From Alloalcanivorax xiamenensis (GTDB lineage: Bacteria; Pseudomonadota; Gammaproteobacteria; Pseudomonadales; Alcanivoracaceae), in assembly GCF_009846745.1 (NCBI RefSeq), contig NZ_AQPF01000007.1, positions 62,001 to 126,000 of the forward strand: 64,000 nucleotides of DNA, written 5' to 3'. The notes beneath the pieces are model-generated. The model worked only from the letters and a program-made list of their open reading frames with translations, ran no database searches and was not told the origin of the DNA. Positions 1-7,365 of the stretch are shown piece after piece. Positions within the stretch are counted from its first letter, which is position 1. Each line of letters begins with the position of its first letter. Position numbers and translations under genes: made by a program.

Positions 1-60
1 CCGCTTGTGGGAAGCTGCCTTGGCAGCGAACAGGCGTGTTGCGTGTTGCGTGTAAGCAGA
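1..60. repeat. REP-like palindromic repeat, locus 1
   Basis: Carries the core GTGGGAAGCTGCCTTGGCAG, then GCGAA and a GCGTGTTGCGTGTAAGC tail. The same core and tail recur in many intergenic gaps of this window. It may continue beyond the left edge. No transposase lies beside it. It is probably a REP-type element. Confidence 0.75.
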
Positions 61-149
61 CTGCCCCCGGCAGGCATTGGAAGCGGTCATTTATATTCGC
101 AATGTTCGACGGTGCGCCATTCTAAAGCGTCCAGCGTCCGGTTTCCCCC

Positions 150-163
150 TTGACCCAGGTCAG
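150..163. promoter_or_regulatory. FNR/ANR-type site upstream of ubiU
   Basis: TTGAC-CCAG-GTCAG is a near match to the FNR-family palindrome TTGAT-N4-ATCAA. It lies about 65 bp before the ubiU start, where a class II activator site could work. Similar sites occur before nrdD and between ubiT and the DGC gene. Confidence 0.5.
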
Positions 164-222
164 CCCGATGCGACCCCGCGGCTTTATCCTGACCGGCCAA
201 CACATCTGGCACGGGAGGAGAG

Positions 223-1230
223 ATGAGCGGGTCCCCGGAACTGGTCTGTCCCGCCGGCAATCTGCCGGCATTGAAAACCGCGGTGGATGAAGGCGCCGAC
301 TCGGTTTACATGGGCTTCAAGGACATCACCAACGCGCGCCGTTTCGCCGGTCTCAACTTCACCCCGGAACGGGCCCGGGAAGGCATCGACTACGCTCACC
401 GGCGAAACCGCAAAGTCTTCTGCGCCATCAACACCTATCCGCAACACGACGGCTGGCCGCTGTGGACCCGGGCCGTGGACCAGGCCGCCGACCTGGGCGT
501 GGACGCCTTGATTCTGGCGGACCTGGGTCTGCTCGAATACGCCAGCCGCCGCCACCCGGACCTGCCCCGACATCTTTCCGTGCAGGGTTCCGCCACCAGT
601 GCCGAAGCCTTGCGGTTCTATCATTGTCATTTCGATATTCGACGCGCGGTACTGCCCCGGGTGCTGTCACTGGATCAGGTCAAACAACTGGCTGCCGAGT
701 CTCCAGTGGCTCTGGAAGTGTTCGGCTTCGGCAGCCTGTGCATCATGGTGGAGGGGCGCTGTTATCTCTCCTCTTATCTCACCGGCGAATCTCCCAATAC
801 CCACGGCGCCTGCTCACCGGCCGCCCACGTACGTTGGGAAGAACAGGACGGCGGTCTCAGTTCCCGTCTCAACGGCGTGCTCATCGATCGTTACGGCCCC
901 GGCGAAAAGGCCGGTTACCCGACGTTGTGCAAAGGCCGCTTCCAGGTCGATGACGAGCTTTATCACGCCATCGAGGAACCCACCAGCCTGAACACGTTGG
1001 AGCTATTGCCGGAGCTGCAAGCCCTCGGCATCACCGCGGTGAAGATCGAGGGGCGGCAACGCAGCCCCGCCTATGTGCGGGAGGTCACCCGGGTATGGCG
1101 TCAGGCGCTGGATCATCTCTCCCGGACACCGTCCGCATTCCGATCCGACCCGGCCTGGCAAGACACTCTGGGCGTCCTGTCCGAAGGCTCCACCACCACT
1201 CTGGGTGCTTACGAGCGCCGCTGGAAATAG
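223..1230 (+). CDS. ubiU: UbiU, O2-independent ubiquinone hydroxylation protein (peptidase U32 family)
   Basis: Peptidase-U32-like protein of 335 aa. With UbiV it carries out the hydroxylations of ubiquinone synthesis without oxygen, using prephenate-derived chemistry rather than O2. The N-terminus has the family motif ELVCPAGNLPALKTAVDEGA. Four cysteines fit the UbiU [4Fe-4S] ligand pattern: the pair in CIMVEGRC, the one in THGACSP and the one in PTLCKGR. The ATG at 223 follows a GGGAGGAGAG ribosome site. ubiV follows after 11 bp, so the two are co-transcribed. A candidate FNR/ANR site at 150-163 suggests induction at low oxygen. Confidence 0.93.
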   Translation: MSGSPELVCPAGNLPALKTAVDEGADSVYMGFKDITNARRFAGLNFTPERAREGIDYAHRRNRKVFCAINTYPQHDGWPLWTRAVDQAADLGVDALILADLGLLEYASRRHPDLPRHLSVQGSATSAEALRFYHCHFDIRRAVLPRVLSLDQVKQLAAESPVALEVFGFGSLCIMVEGRCYLSSYLTGESPNTHGACSPAAHVRWEEQDGGLSSRLNGVLIDRYGPGEKAGYPTLCKGRFQVDDELYHAIEEPTSLNTLELLPELQALGITAVKIEGRQRSPAYVREVTRVWRQALDHLSRTPSAFRSDPAWQDTLGVLSEGSTTTLGAYERRWK

Positions 1231-1241
1231 GAGACACGGGC

Positions 1242-2129
1242 ATGCTGGATCTGGCCCTGGGACCGGTGCCGTTTTACTGGCACCAGAAAGACTATGAGAC
1301 CTTCTACGCCCAGGCCGTGGGCTGGCCGCTGGAACGGGTCTATCTGGGCGAAACCGTGTGCGGGCGACGGCGGGATATGAAACTGGATCACTGGCTCGGA
1401 CTGGCCCGGGAACTGCGCGCCCAGGGCAAGGCCGTGGTGCTGTCCTCGCAGACCCTGATCGAGGCCGGCGCCGACCTGCGCGCGTTGCGTCGCCTCTGCG
1501 ACAACGGCGAATTGCCGGTGGAAGCCAATGATATGAGCGCCGTCCATTTGCTCAGCGAAGCGGGCATTCCCTTTATCGGCGGCGCCTCTCTCAACCTTTA
1601 TAACGTGGAAGCCATCCGCCTGTTGGCCGCTTCCGGCATGCAGGGCTGGCATGCGCCGTTGGAGTTGTCCCGGCAGGCGCTTACCACCCTGATGACGGCC
1701 CTGCGGCGGCAGGGTTTGGCGCTGCCTTGCGAGGTGCATGCCTACGGTCATCTGGCACTGGCCTGGTCCGCCCGTTGTTTTACCGCCCGACGGCGGGGCC
1801 TCCCCAAGGACCGCTGCCAGTTTGTCTGCCGGGATGACCCGCAAGGCCTGCCCTTGTTCAGCCAGGACGGCCGCCGGCTGTTCACGCTCAACGGCATCCA
1901 GACCCTCTCCGCCTGGCCACAGGATCTGCGTCGGGAGCTGCCGGTGATGGCCGAAATGGGGGTAAGCACCGCGCGCCTGGTAGTCGCCGACGAGCCGATG
2001 GCGGAGATAGTGGCGGCTTTTGATCAAGTGCGCCGAGGCCAGCCGGACCACCGGGACCCGCTTGCCCTGGTGGACGAAGCGCGCTGTGACGGCTACTGGC
2101 ACGGTGCCCCGGGGATGGACCGGCGGTAG
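1242..2129 (+). CDS. ubiV: UbiV, partner of UbiU in anaerobic ubiquinone synthesis
   Basis: U32-family protein of 295 aa that forms a heterodimer with UbiU. The open frame extends upstream into ubiU, but the ATG at 1242 begins the conserved N-terminus MLDLALGPVPFYW and has GGAGAC just before it. Four cysteines fit the UbiV iron-sulfur pattern: one in TVCGRRRDM near residue 39, and the trio spaced C-x12-C-x3-C in the ARCFTARR...DRCQFVC region. It is shorter than UbiU, as is usual. An inverted REP pair lies just downstream. Confidence 0.92.
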   Translation: MLDLALGPVPFYWHQKDYETFYAQAVGWPLERVYLGETVCGRRRDMKLDHWLGLARELRAQGKAVVLSSQTLIEAGADLRALRRLCDNGELPVEANDMSAVHLLSEAGIPFIGGASLNLYNVEAIRLLAASGMQGWHAPLELSRQALTTLMTALRRQGLALPCEVHAYGHLALAWSARCFTARRRGLPKDRCQFVCRDDPQGLPLFSQDGRRLFTLNGIQTLSAWPQDLRRELPVMAEMGVSTARLVVADEPMAEIVAAFDQVRRGQPDHRDPLALVDEARCDGYWHGAPGMDRR

Positions 2130-2185
2130 CGCGCTAATCGCGGCCGTGGTCAGTCTGTTGCCTTGGATACATGAATTCGCGCTGC

Positions 2186-2277
2186 ATTCGCTGCCAAGGC
2201 AGCTTCCCACAAAGGGAGCTACGGAGCCGCTGTGGGAAGCGGCCTTGGCAGCGAATCGGCGCTTTTGCGTGTAAGCG
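2186..2277. repeat. Inverted pair of REP-like repeats, locus 2
   Basis: Two cores face each other (ATTCGCTGCCAAGGCAGC...CCCAC, then GTGGGAAGCGGCCTTGGCAG) around a short GAGCTACGGAGCC spacer. The tail GCGTGTAAGCGG follows. The pair could fold into a long stem between ubiV and nrdD. Confidence 0.8.
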
Positions 2278-2358
2278 GGCTGGCCCAAAACTTGTGAGAC
2301 AGCAGCAGCTCACGGCCGGGATTCTTTTCCTTTGAAACTTTTCCCACTCTCTCTTTCT

Positions 2359-2372
2359 TTGACTCAGATCAG
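2359..2372. promoter_or_regulatory. FNR/ANR-type site upstream of nrdD
   Basis: TTGAC-TCAG-ATCAG matches the FNR/ANR palindrome at most positions. It lies about 90 bp before the chosen nrdD start, and anaerobic activation is the expected effect for a class III reductase. Confidence 0.6.
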
Positions 2373-2457
2373 CCTTTTCCTTCCACCCCGCCTTTACCCT
2401 GACCACCATATCTTGTGCCAGAACACGAAAAATATACCAAATATGGGAATCAGCGCC

Positions 2458-4188
2458 ATGACCACACCCCGCCCGGACAGCACGGTGGCAGTGAGCACCA
2501 CCGTCGAGGAATACCTCAGTCGCGCCGACTGGCGCGTGCACGCCAACGCCAATCAGGGCTACTCCCTGGGCGGATTGATTCTCAATATCTCCGGCAAGCT
2601 GATCGCCAACTACTGGCTTGATCAGGTCTACCCGCCGGACGTCGGCGCGGCTCACCGGGAAGGCGATCTTCACCTGCACGATCTGGACATGCTGAGCGGC
2701 TACTGCGCCGGCTGGTCCCTGCGCAGCCTGCTGATGGAAGGGTTCAACGGCGTCGCCGACCGCGCCGAGAGCGGTCCGCCCAAGCACCTCTCCAGCGCGC
2801 TTGGCCAGATGGTCAATTTCCTCGGCACGCTGCAAAACGAATGGGCCGGCGCTCAGGCCTTCAGTTCCTTCGACACCTATCTGGCCCCTTATGTGCGCCG
2901 CGACAACCTCGATTATCCGGCGGTGCATCAGGCCATCCAGGAGTTCATCTATAACCTGAACGTACCGTCCCGCTGGGGTAGCCAGACGCCCTTCACCAAC
3001 CTGACCTTCGACTGGACCTGCCCGGAGGATCTGCGCGAGCAAGTGCCGGTGATCGCCGGCGAGGAGCAGCCGTTCACCTATGGCGAGCTGCAGGCGGAGA
3101 TGGACCTGATCAACCGCGCCTATCTGGAAGTGATGGAAGCCGGTGACCAACGCGGTCGGGTTTTCACTTTCCCGATCCCCACTTACAACATCACCGAGGA
3201 TTTCGACTGGGACGCGCCCAACACGGAGCGGCTGTTCGCGCTGACCGCCAAGTATGGTCTGCCCTACTTCCAGAACTTCCTCAATTCCGATCTGCAGCCG
3301 CACATGGTGCGCTCCATGTGCTGCCGCCTGCAGCTGGACGTGCGCGAGCTGCTCAAACGCGGTAACGGCCTGTTCGGCAGCGCCGAGCAAACCGGCTCCG
3401 TGGGCGTGGTGACGATCAACTGCGCGCGGCTGGGTCACCGCTTCGCCGGCGACGAAAAAGGACTCTATCGGGAACTGGACCGGCTGCTGGAACTGGGCCG
3501 CGACAGCCTGGAAATCAAACGCGGTTGCATTCAGCGCTGGATGGACGCCGGTCTTTACCCCTATACCCGCCGCTACCTGGGCACCCTGCGCAATCATTTT
3601 TCCACGCTGGGGGTGAATGGCCTCAATGAGATGGTGCGCAATTTCACCGGCGACCAGCAGGACATCGCCACGCAGGCGGGCCGCGATATGGCGCTGCGCC
3701 TGCTTGAACACGTGCGCGATCGGATGCGGGGATTCCAGGAGGAAACCGGCCATCTCTACAATCTGGAAGCCACGCCCGCGGAAGGCACGACTTATCGTTT
3801 CGCCAAGGAAGACGCCCGTCGTTATCCCGACATCCTCCAGGCGGGCACGCCCGAAGCGCCCTATTACACCAACTCCAGCCAACTGCCCGTGGGCCACACC
3901 GAGGACCCGTTCGAAGCGCTGATGCACCAGGACCCGCTGCAGACCCGTTATACCGGCGGCACCGTTCTGCACTTGTACATGCGCGAGCGGCTCTCCAGCG
4001 CCCGGGCCTGTCGTCAGTTAGTGCGCACCGCCTTGTCCCGGTTCCGGTTGCCCTACATCACCGTGACGCCGACTTTTTCCATTTGCCCGGTACATGGCTA
4101 TCTGGCTGGCGAACACGAGTTCTGCCCGCACTGCGACGACGCCTTGCTGGCACGCCAGACGGCGCAACGCAACAGAAGCATCGCCTGA
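2458..4188 (+). CDS. nrdD: Anaerobic ribonucleoside-triphosphate reductase, catalytic core without glycyl-radical domain
   Basis: Class III ribonucleotide reductase core of 576 aa. The conserved opening ANANQGYSLGGLILN, the MCCRLQLD segment that should supply the active-site cysteine, and the GSVGVVTIN loop are all present. A zinc-ribbon-like CPVHGY...EFCPHC ends the protein. The usual C-terminal RVxGYxxPV glycyl-radical segment is absent and is encoded by the next gene. No N-terminal ATP-cone precedes the core, so dATP overall-activity control by that domain should be missing. The ATG at 2458 is preferred because GGGA lies about 9 bp upstream; an in-frame ATG at 2443 is possible. It needs NrdG and the small downstream protein to act. 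Confidence 0.93.
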   Translation: MTTPRPDSTVAVSTTVEEYLSRADWRVHANANQGYSLGGLILNISGKLIANYWLDQVYPPDVGAAHREGDLHLHDLDMLSGYCAGWSLRSLLMEGFNGVADRAESGPPKHLSSALGQMVNFLGTLQNEWAGAQAFSSFDTYLAPYVRRDNLDYPAVHQAIQEFIYNLNVPSRWGSQTPFTNLTFDWTCPEDLREQVPVIAGEEQPFTYGELQAEMDLINRAYLEVMEAGDQRGRVFTFPIPTYNITEDFDWDAPNTERLFALTAKYGLPYFQNFLNSDLQPHMVRSMCCRLQLDVRELLKRGNGLFGSAEQTGSVGVVTINCARLGHRFAGDEKGLYRELDRLLELGRDSLEIKRGCIQRWMDAGLYPYTRRYLGTLRNHFSTLGVNGLNEMVRNFTGDQQDIATQAGRDMALRLLEHVRDRMRGFQEETGHLYNLEATPAEGTTYRFAKEDARRYPDILQAGTPEAPYYTNSSQLPVGHTEDPFEALMHQDPLQTRYTGGTVLHLYMRERLSSARACRQLVRTALSRFRLPYITVTPTFSICPVHGYLAGEHEFCPHCDDALLARQTAQRNRSIA

Positions 4189-4235
4189 TTTTCCCGCATT
4201 TCGATTCTCATTAAGCCCATAAAAGGAGACTGACC

Positions 4236-4418
4236 ATGAACGCGACTCTTTCCCTGAATCCCCGTGACACTCTGCCCGCAGAAGAGCGGCAACGTTGCGA
4301 GGTCTGGACCCGGGTCATGGGGTACCACCGGCCGGTGAGTCAATTCAATCCCGGCAAACAATCCGAACACCGGCACCGCCGTCATTTCCGCGAAGACCAG
4401 GCGTGCCTGAATGGCTGA
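4236..4418 (+). CDS. Stand-alone glycyl-radical domain of class III ribonucleotide reductase
   Basis: A 60-aa protein whose central part, EVWTRVMGYHRPVSQFNPGK, is the C-terminal glycyl-radical segment of NrdD; the glycine of VMGYH should be the radical site. Fused family members carry it directly after the zinc ribbon that ends the preceding gene. It is not a simple frameshift tail. It lies in another frame, starts at its own ATG after a strong AAAAGGAGA site, has about 19 residues of leader, and its stop overlaps the nrdG start (ATGGCTGA). It probably docks onto the core as GrcA docks onto pyruvate formate-lyase. This mechanism is inferred. Confidence 0.9.
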   Translation: MNATLSLNPRDTLPAEERQRCEVWTRVMGYHRPVSQFNPGKQSEHRHRRHFREDQACLNG

Positions 4419-5121
4419 TATCGGTCCCGGTCCGGCCCTGCCCGTGGCGGGGCTGACACCGCTAACGACCCTGGATTATCCAGGTTATCTGGCCTGCGTC
4501 GTGTTCGTGCAGGGTTGCCCGCTGCGTTGCGGCTATTGCCATAACCCACACATGATTCCGCCCCGACGCGGTCATGTACGGGAATGGCTCGAGGTCGAAT
4601 CCTTTCTCGACACACGGCGCGGCCTGTTGGAAGCGGTGGTCTTCAGTGGCGGCGAGCCCCCCCGTCATCCGCACCTGCCGCTGGCGGTACGACGTGCCCG
4701 CGAGCGGGGTTTCGGCATCGGTCTGCACACCGCCGGCAGTTACCCCCGGCGTCTGGCCACGCTGATACCGGAGCTGGACTGGGTGGGCCTGGATGTAAAA
4801 GGGGATGCGAACCAGATCGATCGCATCACCGGACGCAGCCGGCAGTGGCGGCAACAGTGCGATAGTCTGGATCAGTTGCTGGCCGCCGATCTGGCATTGG
4901 AGTGCCGCACCACCGTGCACTGGCGGGATTTCGATGAGGACGCCCTGGAACGGCTGGCACGCTGGCTGGCCGCTAAAGGCGTTCGCCACTACGCCCTGCA
5001 ATGGGCACGGCCACAACAGTGTCTGTCACCGTCCTACCAGCAACCGTCACCGATAGCCAATCCCCTGCCCGACCTGGCGGACCGACTGCGACCGTTATTT
5101 GAAACGCTCAGCGTGCGCTGA
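4411..5121 (+). CDS. nrdG: NrdG-type radical SAM activase for anaerobic ribonucleotide reductase
   Basis: Radical SAM protein of 236 aa that generates the glycyl radical on NrdD. The [4Fe-4S] motif CPLRCGYC (C-x3-C-x2-C) lies near residues 36-43, and the SAM-binding VVFSGGEP follows. The opening GLTPLTTLDYPGYLACVVF is typical of the longer NrdG2-type activases of pseudomonads. The start overlaps the stop of the glycyl-radical gene by 8 bp, so activase and radical domain are translationally coupled, which fits their need to meet. Confidence 0.92.
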   Translation: MADIGPGPALPVAGLTPLTTLDYPGYLACVVFVQGCPLRCGYCHNPHMIPPRRGHVREWLEVESFLDTRRGLLEAVVFSGGEPPRHPHLPLAVRRARERGFGIGLHTAGSYPRRLATLIPELDWVGLDVKGDANQIDRITGRSRQWRQQCDSLDQLLAADLALECRTTVHWRDFDEDALERLARWLAAKGVRHYALQWARPQQCLSPSYQQPSPIANPLPDLADRLRPLFETLSVR

Positions 5122-5149
5122 TGTTCAAAAAGCGCTGGCATGCCAGCAC

Positions 5150-5246
5150 GCTGATTCGCGGCCAAGGCCGCTTCCCACAGAAAAAGCGGCAAAGCCGCTG
5201 TGGGAAGCTGGCTTGCCAGCGAATCAGCGTGTTGCGTGCAAGCGGA
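5150..5246. repeat. Inverted pair of REP-like repeats, locus 3
   Basis: ATTCGCGGCCAAGGCCGC-TTCCCAC faces GTGGGAAGCTGGCTTGCCAG, with the tail GCGTGTTGCGTGCAAGCGG. It lies between the convergent nrdG and ubiT, where it may shape mRNA 3' ends. Confidence 0.8.
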
Positions 5247-5254
5247 AAGGTGAT

Positions 5255-5707
5255 TCAGCGAAGCCCCCACGCCAACAACCGCACCCCCTCCCGCACCGGC
5301 CCCGGCCAGCCGCTCTGGTCCAGGCCATCAAGCAGGTTCTTCACCCACAACCCCAATTCGGTATCTCCTTCCACCAACAAACGGCGTTGGAAAAACAGAG
5401 TGTCCGGATCCTGCTCTCTGCCGAGAAGCTGCAGGAACTCACCCCAACCACCACGAATGCACGCCTCGCCGGGGCGCTCACTTAACCGCAGCCGGTTTGC
5501 CTGCAGCGTCACGGTAAAACGCGGCGCGCCATCGGCCAGATCAAGCGTGAGGTAGCGGCCCTGCAAGGGCTCGAATTCCCCCGCCGCCAACGGCTCCGCC
5601 AGCAGACGGTTCATCAGAGGTTCCAGAAAAGGGCGTTTCAATGGCAGCGGGACATGGCTGTCGAGATGGCGAAAGACCATCAGTGGGGAAGGTGGGCGAG
5701 GCAACAT
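5255..5707 (-). CDS. ubiT: UbiT, SCP2-domain ubiquinone biosynthesis accessory factor
   Basis: SCP2 sterol-carrier-fold protein of 150 aa. UbiT binds lipid and is needed with UbiU and UbiV for oxygen-independent ubiquinone synthesis. The FEPLQGRYLTLDLADG...RFTVTL stretch and the LLVEGDTELGLWVKNLLD C-terminus are the conserved core of the UbiT (YhbT) group. It diverges from the DGC gene, and a near-perfect FNR/DNR palindrome lies about 65 bp upstream of its start. Confidence 0.88.
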   Translation of the reverse strand: MLPRPPSPLMVFRHLDSHVPLPLKRPFLEPLMNRLLAEPLAAGEFEPLQGRYLTLDLADGAPRFTVTLQANRLRLSERPGEACIRGGWGEFLQLLGREQDPDTLFFQRRLLVEGDTELGLWVKNLLDGLDQSGWPGPVREGVRLLAWGLR

Positions 5708-5772
5708 TGGCGAATACTCAGCAAAGTGTCATACCGATCCGCGGATGATCGTCTATCAACCGGAAAAAGGTG

Positions 5773-5786
5773 TTGATCACCATCAA
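5773..5786. promoter_or_regulatory. Perfect FNR/ANR/DNR box between ubiT and the DGC gene
   Basis: TTGAT-CACC-ATCAA matches the FNR-family consensus at every fixed base. It sits about 65 bp from each of the two divergent start codons, so it could serve either or both promoters. A dnr-like gene lies 0.5 kb away. Confidence 0.8.
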
Positions 5787-5851
5787 CACCAACCTTATCG
5801 AAACCCGACACACTGCCCGGTAGGGAGGCTTCCCTACCAGGAGAAGACATC

Positions 5852-6217
5852 GTGAACAAGAAACGTCCCTTGCTGTATTCCTGTTCCGGCTGCTCCGATG
5901 TGGCTCAGCTGGCCAACGAAGTGGCCGTGCGTCTGGACCACGCCGGGCACGCGGAGATGTCCTGTATCGCCGGTGTCGGCGGCGGCGTGCCTGGTCTGGT
6001 ACGCAAGGCCCGCTCCGGACGGGTGATCATCGCCATCGACGGCTGCCAGATGCACTGCGCCGAGCACTGTCTCAAACGCGCGGATGTACGACCGGACCAC
6101 CACGTTCGTCTTTATCAGAACGGACTGCGAAAAAGACGCGGGCGGCGTTATGGTGAGGAGGACATTGAACAGGTGATCGATCAGGTCGTCACCCTGATCA
6201 ATACCCTGGACCACTAA
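5852..6217 (+). CDS. DGC-domain (putative zinc- or metal-binding) cysteine protein
   Basis: Protein of 121 aa in the DGC-domain family. Conserved cysteines appear as SCSGCSD near the N-terminus, a single C before the glycine-rich GVGGGVPG, and the IDGCQMHCAEHCL cluster that names the family. Its biochemical role is not established; homologues often sit near denitrification or anaerobic genes, which fits here. It lies downstream of a perfect FNR/DNR box and is convergent with the dnr-like gene 13 bp away. A role in metal handling or in relaying NO or redox state is inferred only. Confidence 0.82.
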   Translation: MNKKRPLLYSCSGCSDVAQLANEVAVRLDHAGHAEMSCIAGVGGGVPGLVRKARSGRVIIAIDGCQMHCAEHCLKRADVRPDHHVRLYQNGLRKRRGRRYGEEDIEQVIDQVVTLINTLDH

Positions 6218-6230
6218 GCGACGAATACGC

Positions 6231-6983
6231 CTATGAGCAGGATCGGTGACTGAAATTACAACAGCGAAAAAACTGCGAGCCGGCACAATGGCACTGAGCG
6301 TCCGGTAACGGCAGATTGGCGGCCCGGCATAACTCCGTGGGATCAAGGATCATCCAGCGACGTCCGCGCCCGCTGATCAGGCCGCTCTGGCGAAAACGGG
6401 TGAGCAGACGCGACAGCGTTTCCGGTGTTACATTCAGCTGTCTCGCCAGCACCTTGGCGCTTACCGGCAGCACCACCCAATGCCCTGGCCGCCACTCGGT
6501 CAACTCCAGCAAATACATCGCCACCCTTTGTCCGGCATTGGTCACCGTGAGCTGGTCCAACCGGTTCACCGCCTGATAAAGCCGGTGAGACATCTCTCCC
6601 AGTAAGCGCAGGGCGAAATCCGGCTGTACCCGGACCAGACCGAGCAAGCCAGGGCGAGGCAGGCGGATCAGGGTGCTGGCGCTCTCCGCTTCGGCCGACA
6701 AAGGATATATACAAGGTTCGGAAAACATGGCGGTTTCCGCCACCAGGTCCCCCTCGGCGACCACTTGGAATACTTTGTCCTCGCCATCCAGACCCGGCCG
6801 GTACAAACGCATCACGCCACTGGTCATCAGGTAGTAGGCGTTCGCCATCTCCCCCACTTCAAACAAATGACCGTTATCTGGCAGATTGATGGTCCGGCCA
6901 CCCTCACACAGCGCCCGTAAGGCGTTTGGTTTCAGGGTCGAGAACAGCTCCGTCCGCGCCAATACATCAATGATCGCTGACAT
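6231..6983 (-). CDS. Crp/Fnr-family regulator, Dnr-like
   Basis: Regulator of 250 aa with an N-terminal cyclic-nucleotide-binding fold (about residues 10-125) and a C-terminal winged helix; the recognition region is near LNVTPETLSRLLTRFRQSG. It lacks the N-terminal cysteine cluster of Fnr/Anr, so it is unlikely to be an oxygen-sensing [4Fe-4S] protein. It resembles Dnr, which senses NO through heme and binds TTGAT-N4-ATCAA. The last 25 residues hold five cysteines (CHC, FRCC, CS), which is unusual. Neighbours point to a role in respiration under low oxygen or NO. Confidence 0.82.
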   Translation of the reverse strand: MSAIIDVLARTELFSTLKPNALRALCEGGRTINLPDNGHLFEVGEMANAYYLMTSGVMRLYRPGLDGEDKVFQVVAEGDLVAETAMFSEPCIYPLSAEAESASTLIRLPRPGLLGLVRVQPDFALRLLGEMSHRLYQAVNRLDQLTVTNAGQRVAMYLLELTEWRPGHWVVLPVSAKVLARQLNVTPETLSRLLTRFRQSGLISGRGRRWMILDPTELCRAANLPLPDAQCHCAGSQFFRCCNFSHRSCS

Positions 6984-7142
6984 CGTCCTCTCTTCTTTGA
7001 TTATGGTTGACGATCCACCGGCAAATGGACCGGCTCGGACCTTATTGAATCAAGAAGCGCCCCCGAGAATTATGATGTAGCTCAAATTCCGGCCCCACAC
7101 CGCCCCTCTCGGCTTTCAAACGGTTTTTCATGTGAACAGGGA

Positions 7143-7163
7143 AAACGGGGCCATAATGGCCCC
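7143..7163 (-). terminator. Hairpin terminator after the 25-codon basic gene
   Basis: GGGGCC-ATTAT-GGCCCC (minus strand) is a perfect 6-bp stem followed by GTTTTCCC. It lies 13 bp past the stop of the small basic gene. The T-run is short. Confidence 0.55.
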
Positions 7164-7175
7164 GCCAGGCATCCC

Positions 7176-7253
7176 CTACCGCTTCTCCCGCTTGTCGCGG
7201 CGTTTTTCCTTGAGGGATTTTTGCGCCTTCTTTTTGGGTTTCTCTTTACTCAT
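7176..7253 (-). CDS. Very small highly basic protein
   Basis: A 25-aa lysine/arginine-rich protein starting MSKEKPKKKAQKSLKEKRR. The ATG at 7253 has GGTGAG upstream and the gene ends just before a hairpin terminator. Short basic proteins of this look occur in pseudomonads and are of unknown function; nucleic-acid or ribosome binding is a guess. A longer open frame reaches 7430, but its first 59 codons look non-coding. Confidence 0.5.
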   Translation of the reverse strand: MSKEKPKKKAQKSLKEKRRDKREKR

Positions 7254-7365
7254 GATCTCACCCATGGTGAACGAGACGTCCCCCCGCCGCGCCGCCAATG
7301 ACGGGAGGTGGGTCACAGGGCCCCGGAACAGGGCTCGGCGATTCGCGGTATCCCGCCCGGCGCAC

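Noticed and set aside
2134..3972. 612-codon open frame antisense to nrdD
   Set aside because: High-GC shadow: its residues do not resemble any family, and the plus strand holds a well-conserved enzyme.
4189..4418. Reading the small glycyl-radical ORF as a broken NrdD tail
   Set aside because: It has its own strong ribosome site, an ATG, leader residues and an overlap with nrdG, so a dedicated gene is more likely than decay.
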